A DNA stretch of 52,063 nt from Holophagales bacterium UBA5704 (GCA_002420005.1 DIHE01000074.1:1-52063); one strand, 5' to 3'. Shown: positions 15,935 through 25,035, numbered from the stretch's first letter. The notes: a model not told the origin generated them from the sequence alone. Translations and numbers: made by a program.

Positions 15935-17458
15935 ATGTTAGCCAAGACCATCACCACCACGCCTTGGGGCATTGAAGCCCGTCCCGTGCAGGTCGAAGTC
16001 GACGTCCACTTTGGGCTCCCACAGACGCAGATCGTGGGGCTCGCCGATGCCGCGGTGCGCGAGAGCCGCGAGCGGGTGCGTGCCGCGATCAAGAACTGTG
16101 GATTCGACCTGTCCCCGATGTCCATCATCATCAATCTCGCTCCGGCCGACCTGCGCAAGGAAGGCAACCACCTCGATCTCGCCATCGCGCTCGCGCTCCT
16201 CGCCGCCCATGGGGAGATCCCCCAGGAGGCCCTCGACGGGAGGCTCCTCTGCGGCGAGCTGGGCCTCGACGGCTCCATCCGCCCGGTGCGCGGGGGCCTG
16301 GCCATCGCCGATCTCGGCCGGCGCCTGGGGGTCCGCGAAGTCCTCCTCCCCGCCGCCAACGCTCCGGAGGCCGCGGCCCTCGGCTCGGTGCCGGTCATCG
16401 GCCTGGCCACCCTCGCCGAAACCCTCCGCCACCTCCTCGGCGAGGAGATCCTGCCCCCGGTCCTCCCTCCCACCGGCGCCGCGGACCAGGGGCATCACGC
16501 CCCGGACCTCTCGGAGGTGCGCGGCCAGGAGACCGCCAAGCGCGCCCTGGAGATCGCCGCGGCCGGCGGCCACAACCTCCTCTTCATCGGCCCCCCGGGC
16601 TCGGGGAAGACCATGCTCGCCCGCCGTCTCCCCGGTCTGCTGCCGCCGCTCACCCTGGCGGAGGCGATCGAGGTCACCAAGATCCACTCGCAGGCCTCCG
16701 AGCAGCCGCCCGCCGGGTTGATCCGCCAGCGCCCGTTCCGCAGCCCGCACACCGGCATCAGCACCGCCGGCCTGATCGGCGGCGGCAGCTCGCCCCGTCC
16801 GGGCGAGGCGAGCCTGGCGCACAACGGCGTCCTCTTCCTCGACGAGCTTCCCGAGTTCCGCCGCGACACCCTGGAGTCGCTCCGCCAGCCGCTGGAGGAA
16901 GGGCACGTCACCGTCGTCCGGGTGCGCGCCCACCTGCGCTTCCCCGCCCGCTTCGCCCTGCTGGCCGCGATGAACCCCTGCCCCTGCGGCCACCTCGGTG
17001 ACCCCCGCCACCCCTGCCGCTGCCCGCCTCAGCTCGTCGAGCGTTACCGGGGGCGGATGTCCGGCCCCTTGCTCGACCGCATCGACCTCCACGTCGAGGT
17101 CCCCGCGGTGAGCTTGCGCGAGCTGCGCTCCGGCCCCGGCGAGCCCACCGCCCTCGTCGCCGAGCGGGTCGCCGCCGCGCGCCGCCTGCAACAGGAGCGC
17201 TTCGGTGCCGCCGCCTCGACACCGGTCAACGCCGCCATGGGACCGGAGGAGCTGCGGCGCTGGTGCATCGTGGACGACGCCGGCCGCTCCCTGCTCGACC
17301 GCTCCTTCGAGAAGCTGGGCCTCTCCGCCCGCGCCCTCGACCGTATCCTCAAAGTGGCGCGAACCATCGCCGATCTCGGAGGCAGCGAGACGCTGCGCGC
17401 CAGCCACGTGGCCGAAGCCATCCAGTACAGGAGCCTCGATCGGAGGATGACGCCATGA
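15935..17458 (+). CDS. comM: YifB/ComM family AAA+ ATPase (Mg-chelatase-like)
   Basis: This 507-residue protein belongs to the ComM/YifB family; ComM acts as a helicase promoting branch migration during natural transformation. ATG 15935 follows CTAAGGGG; a GTG one codon upstream is possible. The N-terminal Lon-protease-like domain (residues of about 20-170) contains LGLPQTQIVGLADAAVRESR-like sequence and IIINLAPADLRKEG. The ATPase has Walker A GPPGSGKT at 219-226 and Walker B LFLDELPEF. The family's Cys-rich insert is present as NPCPCGHLGDPRHPCRCPP, followed by RMSGPLLDRIDLHVEVP. The C-terminal helical domain ends at LRASHVAEAIQYRSLDR. It is a complete, normal-length member. Confidence 0.95.
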   Translation: MLAKTITTTPWGIEARPVQVEVDVHFGLPQTQIVGLADAAVRESRERVRAAIKNCGFDLSPMSIIINLAPADLRKEGNHLDLAIALALLAAHGEIPQEALDGRLLCGELGLDGSIRPVRGGLAIADLGRRLGVREVLLPAANAPEAAALGSVPVIGLATLAETLRHLLGEEILPPVLPPTGAADQGHHAPDLSEVRGQETAKRALEIAAAGGHNLLFIGPPGSGKTMLARRLPGLLPPLTLAEAIEVTKIHSQASEQPPAGLIRQRPFRSPHTGISTAGLIGGGSSPRPGEASLAHNGVLFLDELPEFRRDTLESLRQPLEEGHVTVVRVRAHLRFPARFALLAAMNPCPCGHLGDPRHPCRCPPQLVERYRGRMSGPLLDRIDLHVEVPAVSLRELRSGPGEPTALVAERVAAARRLQQERFGAAASTPVNAAMGPEELRRWCIVDDAGRSLLDRSFEKLGLSARALDRILKVARTIADLGGSETLRASHVAEAIQYRSLDRRMTP

Positions 17459-17563
17459 CGCGGCACGAATGGCCATGGCGCTCGGAGCGACCTTCCAGGT
17501 CCACGCCGCCGACCAGCGGGCCAACCCACCCGCTGGCGCGGCCGTCGAAGGCTCAGGGTGGCC

Positions 17564-17683
17564 GCGCGGCGTGTAGCCGCTACGCGGGGCGCGTAGCCGT
17601 TACCCGGTCGTGGCTCTTCCTTACACGCGGCGTGTAGCCGTTACCCGCGGCCCGCAACCTCTACACGCGGCTCGCAGCCGGGG
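17564..17683. repeat. Second, degenerate 20-bp repeat array
   Basis: About six units of 20-21 bases carry GCGTGTAGCCGTTACC-like cores (GTAGCC at 17573, 17593 and 17634; GCAACC at 17654; GCAGCC at 17674). The run GTAGCCGTTACCCGGTC near 17593 followed by CTTCC-TACACGCGGCG closely matches the left flank of the 6961 array, which reads GAGCCGTTACCCGGTC and CTTCCACGCGGCG. The two loci are therefore copies of one repeat family. It lies between the convergent comM and DoxX genes; no gene is seen in this 240-base gap. Confidence 0.65.
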
Positions 17684-17698
17684 CTGGGGATCTGCCTC

Positions 17699-18097
17699 TC
17701 ACCGCCCCGGATGCGGCGCCAGCCGCCAGCGGCCGTAGCCGACGAACGCGGTGAGCAGGCCCGTCACCAGGGGAATTGCGGCCATCGCTCCCTGGCCGCC
17801 CATCAGCGTGACCACGACGGCACCGATCATGATGATCAAGAGACCGGCGGCGGCGAGCGGCGTGAGGCCCGGGCGAATGCGCAGAAGGCCCGGGAGGATC
17901 AGGCCGAGGCCGCCGAGCAGCTCGGCCACGCCGATGAACCGCAGAAAGGCGCCCGGCAGCGCCACCGGTCCCTGCTGCATCTGCTCGATCGGCATCACCA
18001 GCTTGAGGCCTCCGGACCAGATGAAGAGGAGGGCGACGAGAACCTGAACGATCCAGAGCGCGATGTTGATCTTCGATCCCTTGGGCGGTGACGTCAT
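17699..18097 (-). CDS. DoxX-like integral membrane protein
   Basis: This 132-residue protein starts at ATG 18097 after AGGAAAGCC. It has four hydrophobic segments: IALWIVQVLVALLFIWSGG, LRFIGVAELLGGLGLILPGL, LTPLAAAGLLIIMIGAVVVTLM and AIPLVTGLLTAFVGY. The first helix with SGG-KL and the second with E-LGG-GL are typical of the DoxX/DoxD family, which includes putative quinone-linked redox partners. The function of individual members is often unknown. It is 26 bases downstream of the LanB-like genes on the same strand and could be co-transcribed with them. Confidence 0.85.
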   Translation of the reverse strand: MTSPPKGSKINIALWIVQVLVALLFIWSGGLKLVMPIEQMQQGPVALPGAFLRFIGVAELLGGLGLILPGLLRIRPGLTPLAAAGLLIIMIGAVVVTLMGGQGAMAAIPLVTGLLTAFVGYGRWRLAPHPGR

Positions 18098-18123
18098 GGC
18101 TTTCCTCCTTGGTCACGTGGGTC

Positions 18124-20709
18124 CTACGTCCGATCGACGACGACGGTTCGCAGCTCACAGGTGTAACGGTTGCCCGCGGCGTCGGGCAGCCAGGTCTGGC
18201 CATGGTCCGGGAGCATCTCGGACAGGTGGATCTCGGCGGCCTCCACCTCGGCCGGGATGTTGCGGATCGCCTTGGTGAAGCCCTCGACCAGGAGGGGGCT
18301 CTCCAGGTCGAGATAAAAGGGCTTCTCCTCCCGGGGCACCTTGACGAACAGGAAACGGGGCAGCTCGCGCCGGCCGGCCCAGCGCCGGGCTCCCGCGAAG
18401 CGCTCCGCCGGCGTCGTGGCGCCCAGGAAGTCGAGCTCGGAGACGGGAACGCTCCAGCTCTCGCGGGCCACCACCAGCTTGTCGATGGTGACGCGGGGCG
18501 TGTAGGTGCCGGAGGGGAGGACGCGGAAGGTCGGCAGGACCTGCATCAGCATCACGAGCTGGTAGAAGTCCGTGACGTCGAAGGAGACGCGGCCGTCGCG
18601 CGACCGGACCACCAGGCTCTCCGCGTGAGGCTCGACCACCAGATCGGCGATGCGCAGGATCTGCCCGGCGGGGACGCCGGGAGGATCGAGCGAATAGTCC
18701 AGGTAGAAGTCTTTGACCGAGCGCAAGGCGACGTCCATTCGGCCATTGGCCGCCGGCGCCCAGACCCCGAGGCCGGCGGCCGCCGCTTCCTGGTTCCAGA
18801 CCTTGGCGAAGACCGGGATGAGGGACGGCTCCGGCAGATCGGATTCGATGGAGGAGCACAGCTGCTCCGGGTGCGGGTGTTGGGAGAAGAAGAGGCCCCG
18901 GTCCAGGCTGTTGACGGCGACGTGGACCTCCCCGAGGACGACCTGGTAGTCGCCGCGCCGGATCGCCTCGACGCTGGAGGCGGCGATCAGCAGGTCCGGG
19001 CTGTGGTTGCGCGCCTTCTGCCAGCCGGGGCCCGGGGCGGCGAATTCCCGGTCGGCGAGAGGACGCAGGTCTTCGCTCCGGAAGTGGACCCGCCGCTCGC
19101 CGGGAGGTAGCGCCAACACTCTCGCCCAACGGGCTTGCAGCTCTTGCCGGAGCCTCTCATGGGTCGCCGCGTTCACCAGGCGGCGCATGGCCACCTGGGT
19201 GAACGCGATCAGGTTGACCTCGGCCGAGCCGGCCTGCGCGCTGAGCTCGGCATGGGTTTCGAGGAACACCCGGCGGTGGTCGGCTTCGAGGTGATGGGTG
19301 AACCACCGGGCGCCGTCGAGGACGAGGGAGAGGGCGGGCGCCAGCTCGGCGAGGAACCCTGCGCCCAGCTGGAGGCCGAGGTCGCGGCGGCAGTCTTCGA
19401 AGACCAGCGTGCGCCCCGCATAGAGCTGACCCTCGGCCCGGGTGGCGGACGGCCGGCCGGAGGCGCGCACGAAGGTGGCCTCCAGGTCGGCGAGGGCGTG
19501 TCCCAGCTCCTCGGGATGCCCCGCGGCGCGGGCGACGGCGTCGCGCTTCGCGAGGAGGTCGTCGAGCACCACGAGGGCGCCTTCCCGCAGCGGCGCGTCC
19601 TCGATGGCGAGGAGCAGCTCGCGCAAGGTGCGCTCCGGGGTGAGCGACAAGGGGATCTGGAATCCCCAGCGGATGGCGCCTTTCGCGTGGAGGTCGGCGA
19701 GAAAGCTCCACAGGAAGGCTTCCTTGTCAGGGGGGATCTCTCCCCCCAGGGCGGCGGCCAGGCCCCGCATCAGGTCGCGTGCCGGGCGGGTGCCGTCGCA
19801 CGCCGCCAGGAGGGCCCCGGTGAGGGGGCCGAGCTCCATCCTCTGCCCGCCGGGGGCGATGAAGACATTGCCCTCCTGCCGCAGGAAGGGGGACCGCCGG
19901 GGAGCGAGCCAGGGACGCATCGCCGGATCTTCCGCCAACCGGTCGGCGACGGCGTCGATCGTCCAGCCTTCAAAGAAAACGTCTCTGGTGGCGAGCAGGT
20001 CTTCTCCCGGCTGGACGGCGATCACCTCGTCGCCGGTGCCCAGCTGCGCCCAGCCGACCGGGCCGAAGAAACCGATGGAGTCGTTCTTGACACAGTAGCG
20101 CTGCAGATAGGAGGCGAGCATCTGGGCATGCCCGCGGTCGCGGGCCGACCCTTTCCCTGCGCCGGCCGGCCGGCGCAGAAAGGAGGCGAGCCCGGTCTCC
20201 GCCGCGTGGCGGTTCTGCCACAGCACCGCCTCGCGGAACCGGGCGTCGCCGGCCACCTCGCGCAAGGTCCGGTCGAGGCGCTCCTCGGCGGCCATGAAAT
20301 CCGCCTGGTAGCGAAGCCGCTCCGCCTCGGCACGCCCGGCCGCCTCCCGCCAGGCGGCGAGGGCGGCGACCGTGGCCGCGGCAAGACCCTCGGTCGCCGC
20401 CGGCTGCTGCCGCTTCACCTTGCGGAGGGCCTTGATGAGGAGGTCGAGGCGTTGCGGGTTCCGGCGTTCGCCGGCCGCTCCGTCCAGCTCTCCCCGCAGC
20501 GCCGCAAGAGCGGCCTGGCGCGTCTCCTCGGCCTCGCCGTCGGCTGCGATCCGACGGTCGGCCGCCGCCGCGCAGGCCGCGTCGGCGATCCGCAAGACAC
20601 CGTCCGACGGGAACCCGGCACCGCGCACGCAAACGGTGCGCCAGATCGCCCATCGCCCGCTTCCCGGCAAAGCGACCAGATGATCCGGCAATTCTCCCTG
20701 GCTCGACAT
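18124..20709 (-). CDS. LanB-type protein lacking the elimination domain (paralogue 1)
   Basis: This 861-residue protein resembles the N-terminal (glutamylation) part of lantibiotic dehydratases, which use glutamyl-tRNA to activate Ser/Thr in peptides. ATG 20709 has a perfect AAGGAGG 4 bases upstream. Family features: HLVALPGSGRWAIWRTV at the start, RYCVKNDSIGFFGPVGW near 205, LYAGRTLVFEDCRRD near 430, FSQHPHPEQLCS near 610, and the end LLVEGFTKAIRNI then LSEMLPDHGQTWLP. Full-length LanB proteins continue for about 250-300 residues with a SpaB_C elimination domain, which is absent. Stand-alone LanB proteins of this size can be peptide aminoacyl-tRNA ligases (PEARLs) that append amino acids to peptides. 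No precursor peptide, LanC or transporter is seen nearby. Arranged in tandem with a paralogue. Confidence 0.85.
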   Translation of the reverse strand: MSSQGELPDHLVALPGSGRWAIWRTVCVRGAGFPSDGVLRIADAACAAAADRRIAADGEAEETRQAALAALRGELDGAAGERRNPQRLDLLIKALRKVKRQQPAATEGLAAATVAALAAWREAAGRAEAERLRYQADFMAAEERLDRTLREVAGDARFREAVLWQNRHAAETGLASFLRRPAGAGKGSARDRGHAQMLASYLQRYCVKNDSIGFFGPVGWAQLGTGDEVIAVQPGEDLLATRDVFFEGWTIDAVADRLAEDPAMRPWLAPRRSPFLRQEGNVFIAPGGQRMELGPLTGALLAACDGTRPARDLMRGLAAALGGEIPPDKEAFLWSFLADLHAKGAIRWGFQIPLSLTPERTLRELLLAIEDAPLREGALVVLDDLLAKRDAVARAAGHPEELGHALADLEATFVRASGRPSATRAEGQLYAGRTLVFEDCRRDLGLQLGAGFLAELAPALSLVLDGARWFTHHLEADHRRVFLETHAELSAQAGSAEVNLIAFTQVAMRRLVNAATHERLRQELQARWARVLALPPGERRVHFRSEDLRPLADREFAAPGPGWQKARNHSPDLLIAASSVEAIRRGDYQVVLGEVHVAVNSLDRGLFFSQHPHPEQLCSSIESDLPEPSLIPVFAKVWNQEAAAAGLGVWAPAANGRMDVALRSVKDFYLDYSLDPPGVPAGQILRIADLVVEPHAESLVVRSRDGRVSFDVTDFYQLVMLMQVLPTFRVLPSGTYTPRVTIDKLVVARESWSVPVSELDFLGATTPAERFAGARRWAGRRELPRFLFVKVPREEKPFYLDLESPLLVEGFTKAIRNIPAEVEAAEIHLSEMLPDHGQTWLPDAAGNRYTCELRTVVVDRT

Positions 20710-20770
20710 GCAACCTCCTTGAAAGGGTTCACTCGTCCCGGCAGAACGAGGGCATCCTAGCCTCTCCGGC

Positions 20771-23338
20771 CTACGCCTGATCGACGGCGACGAGCCGCAG
20801 CTCGCAGGTGTAGCGGTGGCCCGCGGCGTCGGGAAGCCAGGATGCGTCGTGATCCGGCAGCATCTCGGAGAGGAGGATCTCCGACGGGCCCTCCCCTCTC
20901 TCCTGGATCTTCCGGACGGCATGCGCAAAGCTTTCCACCAGAAGGGGGCTCTGCAGATCGACATAGAAGGGCTTCGCTTCACCCGGCGTCTTGACGAAGA
21001 GGAAGCGCGGCAGTCCTCGCTTCCCGGCCCAGAGCCGGGCACCGGCAAAGCGCTCCGCCGCGGAGGCGGCGGCGGCGAAGTCGATCTCGGCGGCCGGCAC
21101 GATCCAGCTCTCGCGGACCACCACGAGGCGGTCGATGGTGACCCGCGGGGTGTAGCTGCCCTCCGGGAGGACGCGGAACATCGACACCGTCTGGATCAAC
21201 ATCACAAGCTGATAGAAGTCGATGATCTCGAAGGACACCCGGCCGTCGCGCGGCCTCACCACCAGCTGGTCCGCGGCGGGCTCGACCACCAGATCGCCGA
21301 TGGGAAGGAGCTGCCCGGCGGGGACACGGGGAGGATCGAGCGAGAGATCCAGATAGAAGTCCTTCGCCGAGCGCAACGCGACGTCCATCCGGGGGCTGGC
21401 CGCCGGAGCCCAGACGCCGAGGCCGGCATTCGCCTCCTCCTGGTTCCAGACCTTGGGGAACACCGGAATCAGAGACGGCTCCGGCAGGTCGGATTCGATG
21501 AAGGAGCTCAGTTGTTCCGGATGCGGGTGCTGGGAGAAGAAGGCGTTGCGGTCCAGCGTGTTGACGGCGACGTGCGTCTCGCCGAGGACGGCCAGATAGT
21601 CACCGCGCCGGATCGCCTCGACGCTCGGCGCGGCGATCAGCAGGTCCGGGCTGTGGATGCGCGCCTTCTGCCAGCCGGGGCCCGGCGCGGCGAACTCGCG
21701 GTCGACGAGGGGACGCAGGTCGGCGCTGCGCAACTGGACCCTCCGGGTACCGGGAGGGACCGCCAGGACTCTTCCCCAACGGGCGAACAGCTCCTGCTGG
21801 AGCTTCTCGTGGCTCGCGCGGCTCACCACCCGCGGCATGGCCACCTGGGTGAACGCCAGCAGGCTGACCGTGGTGGAGCCCGTCCGGGCGCTCAGCTCGG
21901 CATGCACCTGGCGGAACACCTCGCGGTGGTCTGCCGCCAGATGCTGGGTGAACCAGCGGGCGGCGTCGAGGACGACCGACAAGGCGGGTGCCAGGTCGGC
22001 GAGAAACGGCCTCCCCAGCTGCAACTCCAGATCCCGTCGGCACTCTTCGAAGACCAGGGTTCGCCCTGCATAGAGCTTGCCTTCCGCCCGGGTGGCGGAC
22101 GCCCTGCCGGTCAGCCGCAGAAACGTGGCGTCCAGGTCCGCCAGCGCGCGATCCAGCGCCTCGGGGTCCCCGGCGGCACGCTCGACGGCGTCCCGCTGCC
22201 GGACGATTTCGTCGAGCGTGGCGAGGCTCCGCTCGCGCAGAGGCCCGTCCTCGATGGCGAGGAGGAGCTCGCGCAACGTTTGCTCCGGATGGTGGGACAT
22301 GGGGATCTGAAACGCCCAACGCAGGACGCCTTTCGCCTCGAGATCCGCCAGAATCCCCAGAAGCGTGGCCTCCTGGTCCGGTGTCAAAGCACTTCCGGCG
22401 GTCTCGGCCACACTGCGCAGGAGCTGCCGCGCAGAGCGGGTGCCGTCGCAACCGGCCAGGAGGGCTGACGAAAGGGGACCGAGCTCGATCTTCTGGCCGC
22501 CGGGGGCGACCCAGGCGTTGCCCTCACGCCGCAGGAACGGCGAGAGCCGGGGGGCGAGCCAGGGCCGCATGGCCGGATCCTCGGCCATCCGGTCTGCGAG
22601 GGCGTCGATCGCCCACCCCTCGAAGAAGACCTGCCGCCGGTCGAGAAGCTCGGCGCCGGGACGCACCGTGATCACCTCCTCGCCGTCCACCAGGTGCGCC
22701 ACACCGATCGGGCCGAAGAAGCCGATGGTGTCGTTCTTGACGGAATATCGCTGCAGATAGGAGGCGATGAGCCGGGCATGCCCGCGGTCGCGCGAGTCTG
22801 GCCGCCCCGGGGCCCGGCGCTGGAAGGCGGCGAGCCCGGTCTGCACCGCGTGGCGGTTCTGCCACAGGACGGCTTCGCGGAACCGGCGGTCCCCGGCCGT
22901 CTCGCGCAGAGCCTCGGCGACGCGTTCCTCGGCCGCCTCAAATTCGGCGGCATAGCGCACCCTTTCGGCGGCTGCCTGGTCGCGCGCCCCGCGCCACGCG
23001 GCGAGCGCTTCAACCGCCGCCGCCGGAAGCCCGGAGGGGTCCGGAAGCTGGTGCCGCTTCGCCTTCTTGAGCGCCCGATACAAGATCTCCCGGGCGTCCT
23101 CGGCAGACGCGGCGATCTCGCGGCGCAGCACCGCGAGGACCTCCTGGCGCTTCGCTTCAACGTCCACGTCCGCGGCGGCCACCGCATCGGCCGCCGCTGC
23201 GCAGGCTGCATCGGCGAGGCGTAACACCCCTTCCACCGGAAAACCCGCTCCGCGCAAAGCCACCACGCGCCAGAGCGCCCAGCGCTCCTCCCCGGGTAGC
23301 GAGATCAAATGGTCCGGCACATTCGTTCGGCTGGTCAT
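20771..23338 (-). CDS. LanB-type protein lacking the elimination domain (paralogue 2)
   Basis: This 855-residue protein is a close full-length paralogue of the gene at 18124-20709. ATG 23338 is preceded by GGGAGAG. Shared segments include HLISLPGEERWALWRVV, LADAACAAAADA, RYSVKNDTIGFFGPIG (near 195), LYAGRTLVFEECRRDLELQL, SPDLLIAAPSVEAIRRGDY, FFSQHPHPEQLSSF and the end LSEMLPDHDASWLPDAAGHRYTCELR. It has the same missing C-terminal elimination domain. The 61-base gap to paralogue 1 contains a ribosome-binding site only. Two diverged copies retained side by side suggest different tRNA or peptide substrates or a heteromeric enzyme, but neither can be shown from sequence. Not assigned to a known product class. 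Confidence 0.85.
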   Translation of the reverse strand: MTSRTNVPDHLISLPGEERWALWRVVALRGAGFPVEGVLRLADAACAAAADAVAAADVDVEAKRQEVLAVLRREIAASAEDAREILYRALKKAKRHQLPDPSGLPAAAVEALAAWRGARDQAAAERVRYAAEFEAAEERVAEALRETAGDRRFREAVLWQNRHAVQTGLAAFQRRAPGRPDSRDRGHARLIASYLQRYSVKNDTIGFFGPIGVAHLVDGEEVITVRPGAELLDRRQVFFEGWAIDALADRMAEDPAMRPWLAPRLSPFLRREGNAWVAPGGQKIELGPLSSALLAGCDGTRSARQLLRSVAETAGSALTPDQEATLLGILADLEAKGVLRWAFQIPMSHHPEQTLRELLLAIEDGPLRERSLATLDEIVRQRDAVERAAGDPEALDRALADLDATFLRLTGRASATRAEGKLYAGRTLVFEECRRDLELQLGRPFLADLAPALSVVLDAARWFTQHLAADHREVFRQVHAELSARTGSTTVSLLAFTQVAMPRVVSRASHEKLQQELFARWGRVLAVPPGTRRVQLRSADLRPLVDREFAAPGPGWQKARIHSPDLLIAAPSVEAIRRGDYLAVLGETHVAVNTLDRNAFFSQHPHPEQLSSFIESDLPEPSLIPVFPKVWNQEEANAGLGVWAPAASPRMDVALRSAKDFYLDLSLDPPRVPAGQLLPIGDLVVEPAADQLVVRPRDGRVSFEIIDFYQLVMLIQTVSMFRVLPEGSYTPRVTIDRLVVVRESWIVPAAEIDFAAAASAAERFAGARLWAGKRGLPRFLFVKTPGEAKPFYVDLQSPLLVESFAHAVRKIQERGEGPSEILLSEMLPDHDASWLPDAAGHRYTCELRLVAVDQA

Positions 23339-23418
23339 GGCAGACTCTCCCTGAAAACTCGCGGCATCCTACACCGCTCCGGGGTAAGATGCCGCGCCAT
23401 GGAAAGGATGGGAAGCCG

Positions 23419-23943
23419 ATGAGCCGACGACCCGAGAGCGGAGAATTCGCCGCCTATTACGCCACCTACGTCAACCGCGTGCCGCATGACGACGTCCTCA
23501 CCGTGCTGGCCGAGCAGCTGCGCACGGTGCCGCAGGCCCTCCACGGCATCTCCGAGGAGAAATCCCTTCACCGCTACGCTCCCGGGAAGTGGAGCATCCG
23601 CGAGCTCCTGCACCACGTCAACGACTGCGAGCGGGTGTTCGCCTTCCGCGCTCTCTGGTTCGCCCGCGGCTTCGACAGCGCGCTCCCCGGCTTCGATGAG
23701 AATGCCGGCGCGGTCGCGGCGCAGTCGGACCTGTTCCCCTGGGCCGACCGGGTCGAGGAGTTCACCACCGTGCGGCGGGCGACGCTCAGCCTCCTGCGCA
23801 ACCTGCCGGACGGAGCCTGGACCCGCCAGGGCATCGCGAACGGCAATCCGTTCTCCGTGCGTGCGCTCGCCTTCATCGTCGCCGGCCACGTGGAGCACCA
23901 CCTGGCCATCCTGCGCGAGCGGTATCTCGGCGCCGGCGTCTAG
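23419..23943 (+). CDS. DinB superfamily protein
   Basis: This is a 174-residue protein; ATG 23419 has GGAAG upstream and starts MSRRPESGEFAAYYATYVNRV, whereas the frame back to 23389 adds only a non-conserved tail. It has the four-helix DinB pattern: SIRELLHHVNDCERVFAFRA in the middle helix and GHVEHHLAILRERY in the last helix. The three histidines typical of DinB/YfiT metal sites (one in LLHHVND and two in HVEHH) are present. Members include damage-inducible proteins and thiol-dependent transferases; the substrate is unknown. Convergent with dtd (4-base overlap). Confidence 0.88.
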   Translation: MSRRPESGEFAAYYATYVNRVPHDDVLTVLAEQLRTVPQALHGISEEKSLHRYAPGKWSIRELLHHVNDCERVFAFRALWFARGFDSALPGFDENAGAVAAQSDLFPWADRVEEFTTVRRATLSLLRNLPDGAWTRQGIANGNPFSVRALAFIVAGHVEHHLAILRERYLGAGV

Positions 23944-24404
23944 ACCGCGGCACGCGCCGGAAAGTCGGCGAGCAGGGTGACCGGCCCGTCGTTGACCAGC
24001 TCGACCTCCATGTGGGCGCGGAACCGCCCGGTCTCGACCGGGAACCCGCGGCGCCGCAGATCCTCCACCAGGGCCTCGATGAGCGGGGCGGCCTCCTCGG
24101 GAGGCGCGGCGCGGTCGAACGACGGGCGCCGCCCCCGCTCGATCGAGCCCGCCAGGGTGAACTGCGACACGATCAGGAACGCCCCGCCGACCGCCGCGGT
24201 GTCGAGGTTCATCTTGCCCTCGGCGTCCTCGAAGACGCGCAGACCGGCGAGCTTCTCCGCCGCCGGGCGGACCTGGGCGGCGCCGTCGCCCCGCTCGACC
24301 CCCACCAGGACGAGGAGGCCGCGGCCGATCGAGCCCACGGTTTCCTCGCCGACCCGCACCGCCGCACGGCGGACCCGTTGAATCACCAGACGCACCTGCA
24401 CCAT
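23940..24404 (-). CDS. dtd: D-aminoacyl-tRNA deacylase
   Basis: This 154-residue protein hydrolyses D-amino acids (and glycine mischarged on tRNA-Ala) from tRNA, a translation-quality step in the cytoplasm. It begins MVQVRLVIQRVRRAAVRVG, as is usual for Dtd. The catalytic motifs SQFTL (near residue 80) and NDGPVT (near 138) are both present; the second is normally N-x-GPVT. GGGLLVLVGVERGD-like sequence and KLAGLRVFEDAEGKMN are also family typical. Length is normal. It converges on the DinB gene and diverges from ssb. Confidence 0.95.
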   Translation of the reverse strand: MVQVRLVIQRVRRAAVRVGEETVGSIGRGLLVLVGVERGDGAAQVRPAAEKLAGLRVFEDAEGKMNLDTAAVGGAFLIVSQFTLAGSIERGRRPSFDRAAPPEEAAPLIEALVEDLRRRGFPVETGRFRAHMEVELVNDGPVTLLADFPARAAV

Positions 24405-24455
24405 CCTTTCTTCCGTGATACGGTATCGCGATCACGACGCGGAGGAGAACGATCC

Positions 24456-24950
24456 ATGTTGAACAAAGCGCTTCTGATCGGCAACCTGGGCAAGGACCCG
24501 GAGATGCGGTCTCTCCCTTCGGGACAGCCGGTCGCGAGCTTCACCCTGGCCACCACCAAGAAGTGGCGCGACAAGAACGGCCAGAAGCAGGAGCAGACGG
24601 AGTGGCATCAGATCGTCTGCTTCGGCAAGCAGGCGGAGATCGCCGGCCAGTACCTGACCAAAGGCAAGCAGATCTACGTCGAGGGGCGCATCCAGACCCG
24701 CACCTGGGACGACCGCCAGACCGGGGAGAAGAGATATCGCACCGAGATCATCTGTGACAACTTCCAGATGCTCGGCCAACGTGGCGGCGGGGGCGGTGAT
24801 TTCGACGGCGCCGGACCCGGAGCGGCATCCTACGGCGGCGGCGGTTACGGTGGCGGCCCCTCCTACGACGACCAGGGCGGGGGCGGCGGCGGCACCGTCG
24901 GCGGCGGCGGTTACGGCGGCGAGCCCGACGACGACGACATTCCGTTCTGA
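24456..24950 (+). CDS. ssb: Single-stranded DNA-binding protein
   Basis: This 164-residue protein binds single-stranded DNA in replication, recombination and repair. ATG 24456 follows GGAGGAG. The OB-fold covers residues 1-107 (MLNKALLIGNLGKDPEMR, GQPVASFTLATTKKW, TEWHQIVCFGKQAEIAGQYL, KGKQIYVEGRIQTRTW). A Gly-rich linker follows, and the acidic tip DDDDIPF is the partner-binding C-terminus. This is a normal-length SSB. A GC hairpin lies downstream at 24971. Confidence 0.97.
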   Translation: MLNKALLIGNLGKDPEMRSLPSGQPVASFTLATTKKWRDKNGQKQEQTEWHQIVCFGKQAEIAGQYLTKGKQIYVEGRIQTRTWDDRQTGEKRYRTEIICDNFQMLGQRGGGGGDFDGAGPGAASYGGGGYGGGPSYDDQGGGGGGTVGGGGYGGEPDDDDIPF

Positions 24951-24970
24951 GCCCCCGCGGCCATCTTCTC

Positions 24971-25001
24971 CCCTCTCCCGCTTGCGGGAGACGGGAGAGG
25001 G
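24971..25001 (+). terminator. GC hairpin after ssb, same core as the 30.1 kb palindrome
   Basis: CCCTCTCCCG (24971-24980) and CGGGAGAGGG (24992-25001) are perfect arms around an 11-base loop, 20 bases after the ssb stop. It may end the ssb transcript. The same CCCTCTCCC/GGGAGAGGG core appears at 30.14-30.30 kb, so this could be a single REP unit. Confidence 0.6.
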
Positions 25002-25035
25002 GGCTCCATGGTAGAATCCGCGTCAGGCTTCGCCC

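Noticed and set aside
23940..24404. Functional link between dtd and the LanB-like tRNA-dependent enzymes
   Set aside because: dtd is separated by a DinB gene on the other strand and is a common housekeeping gene, so proximity alone is not evidence.
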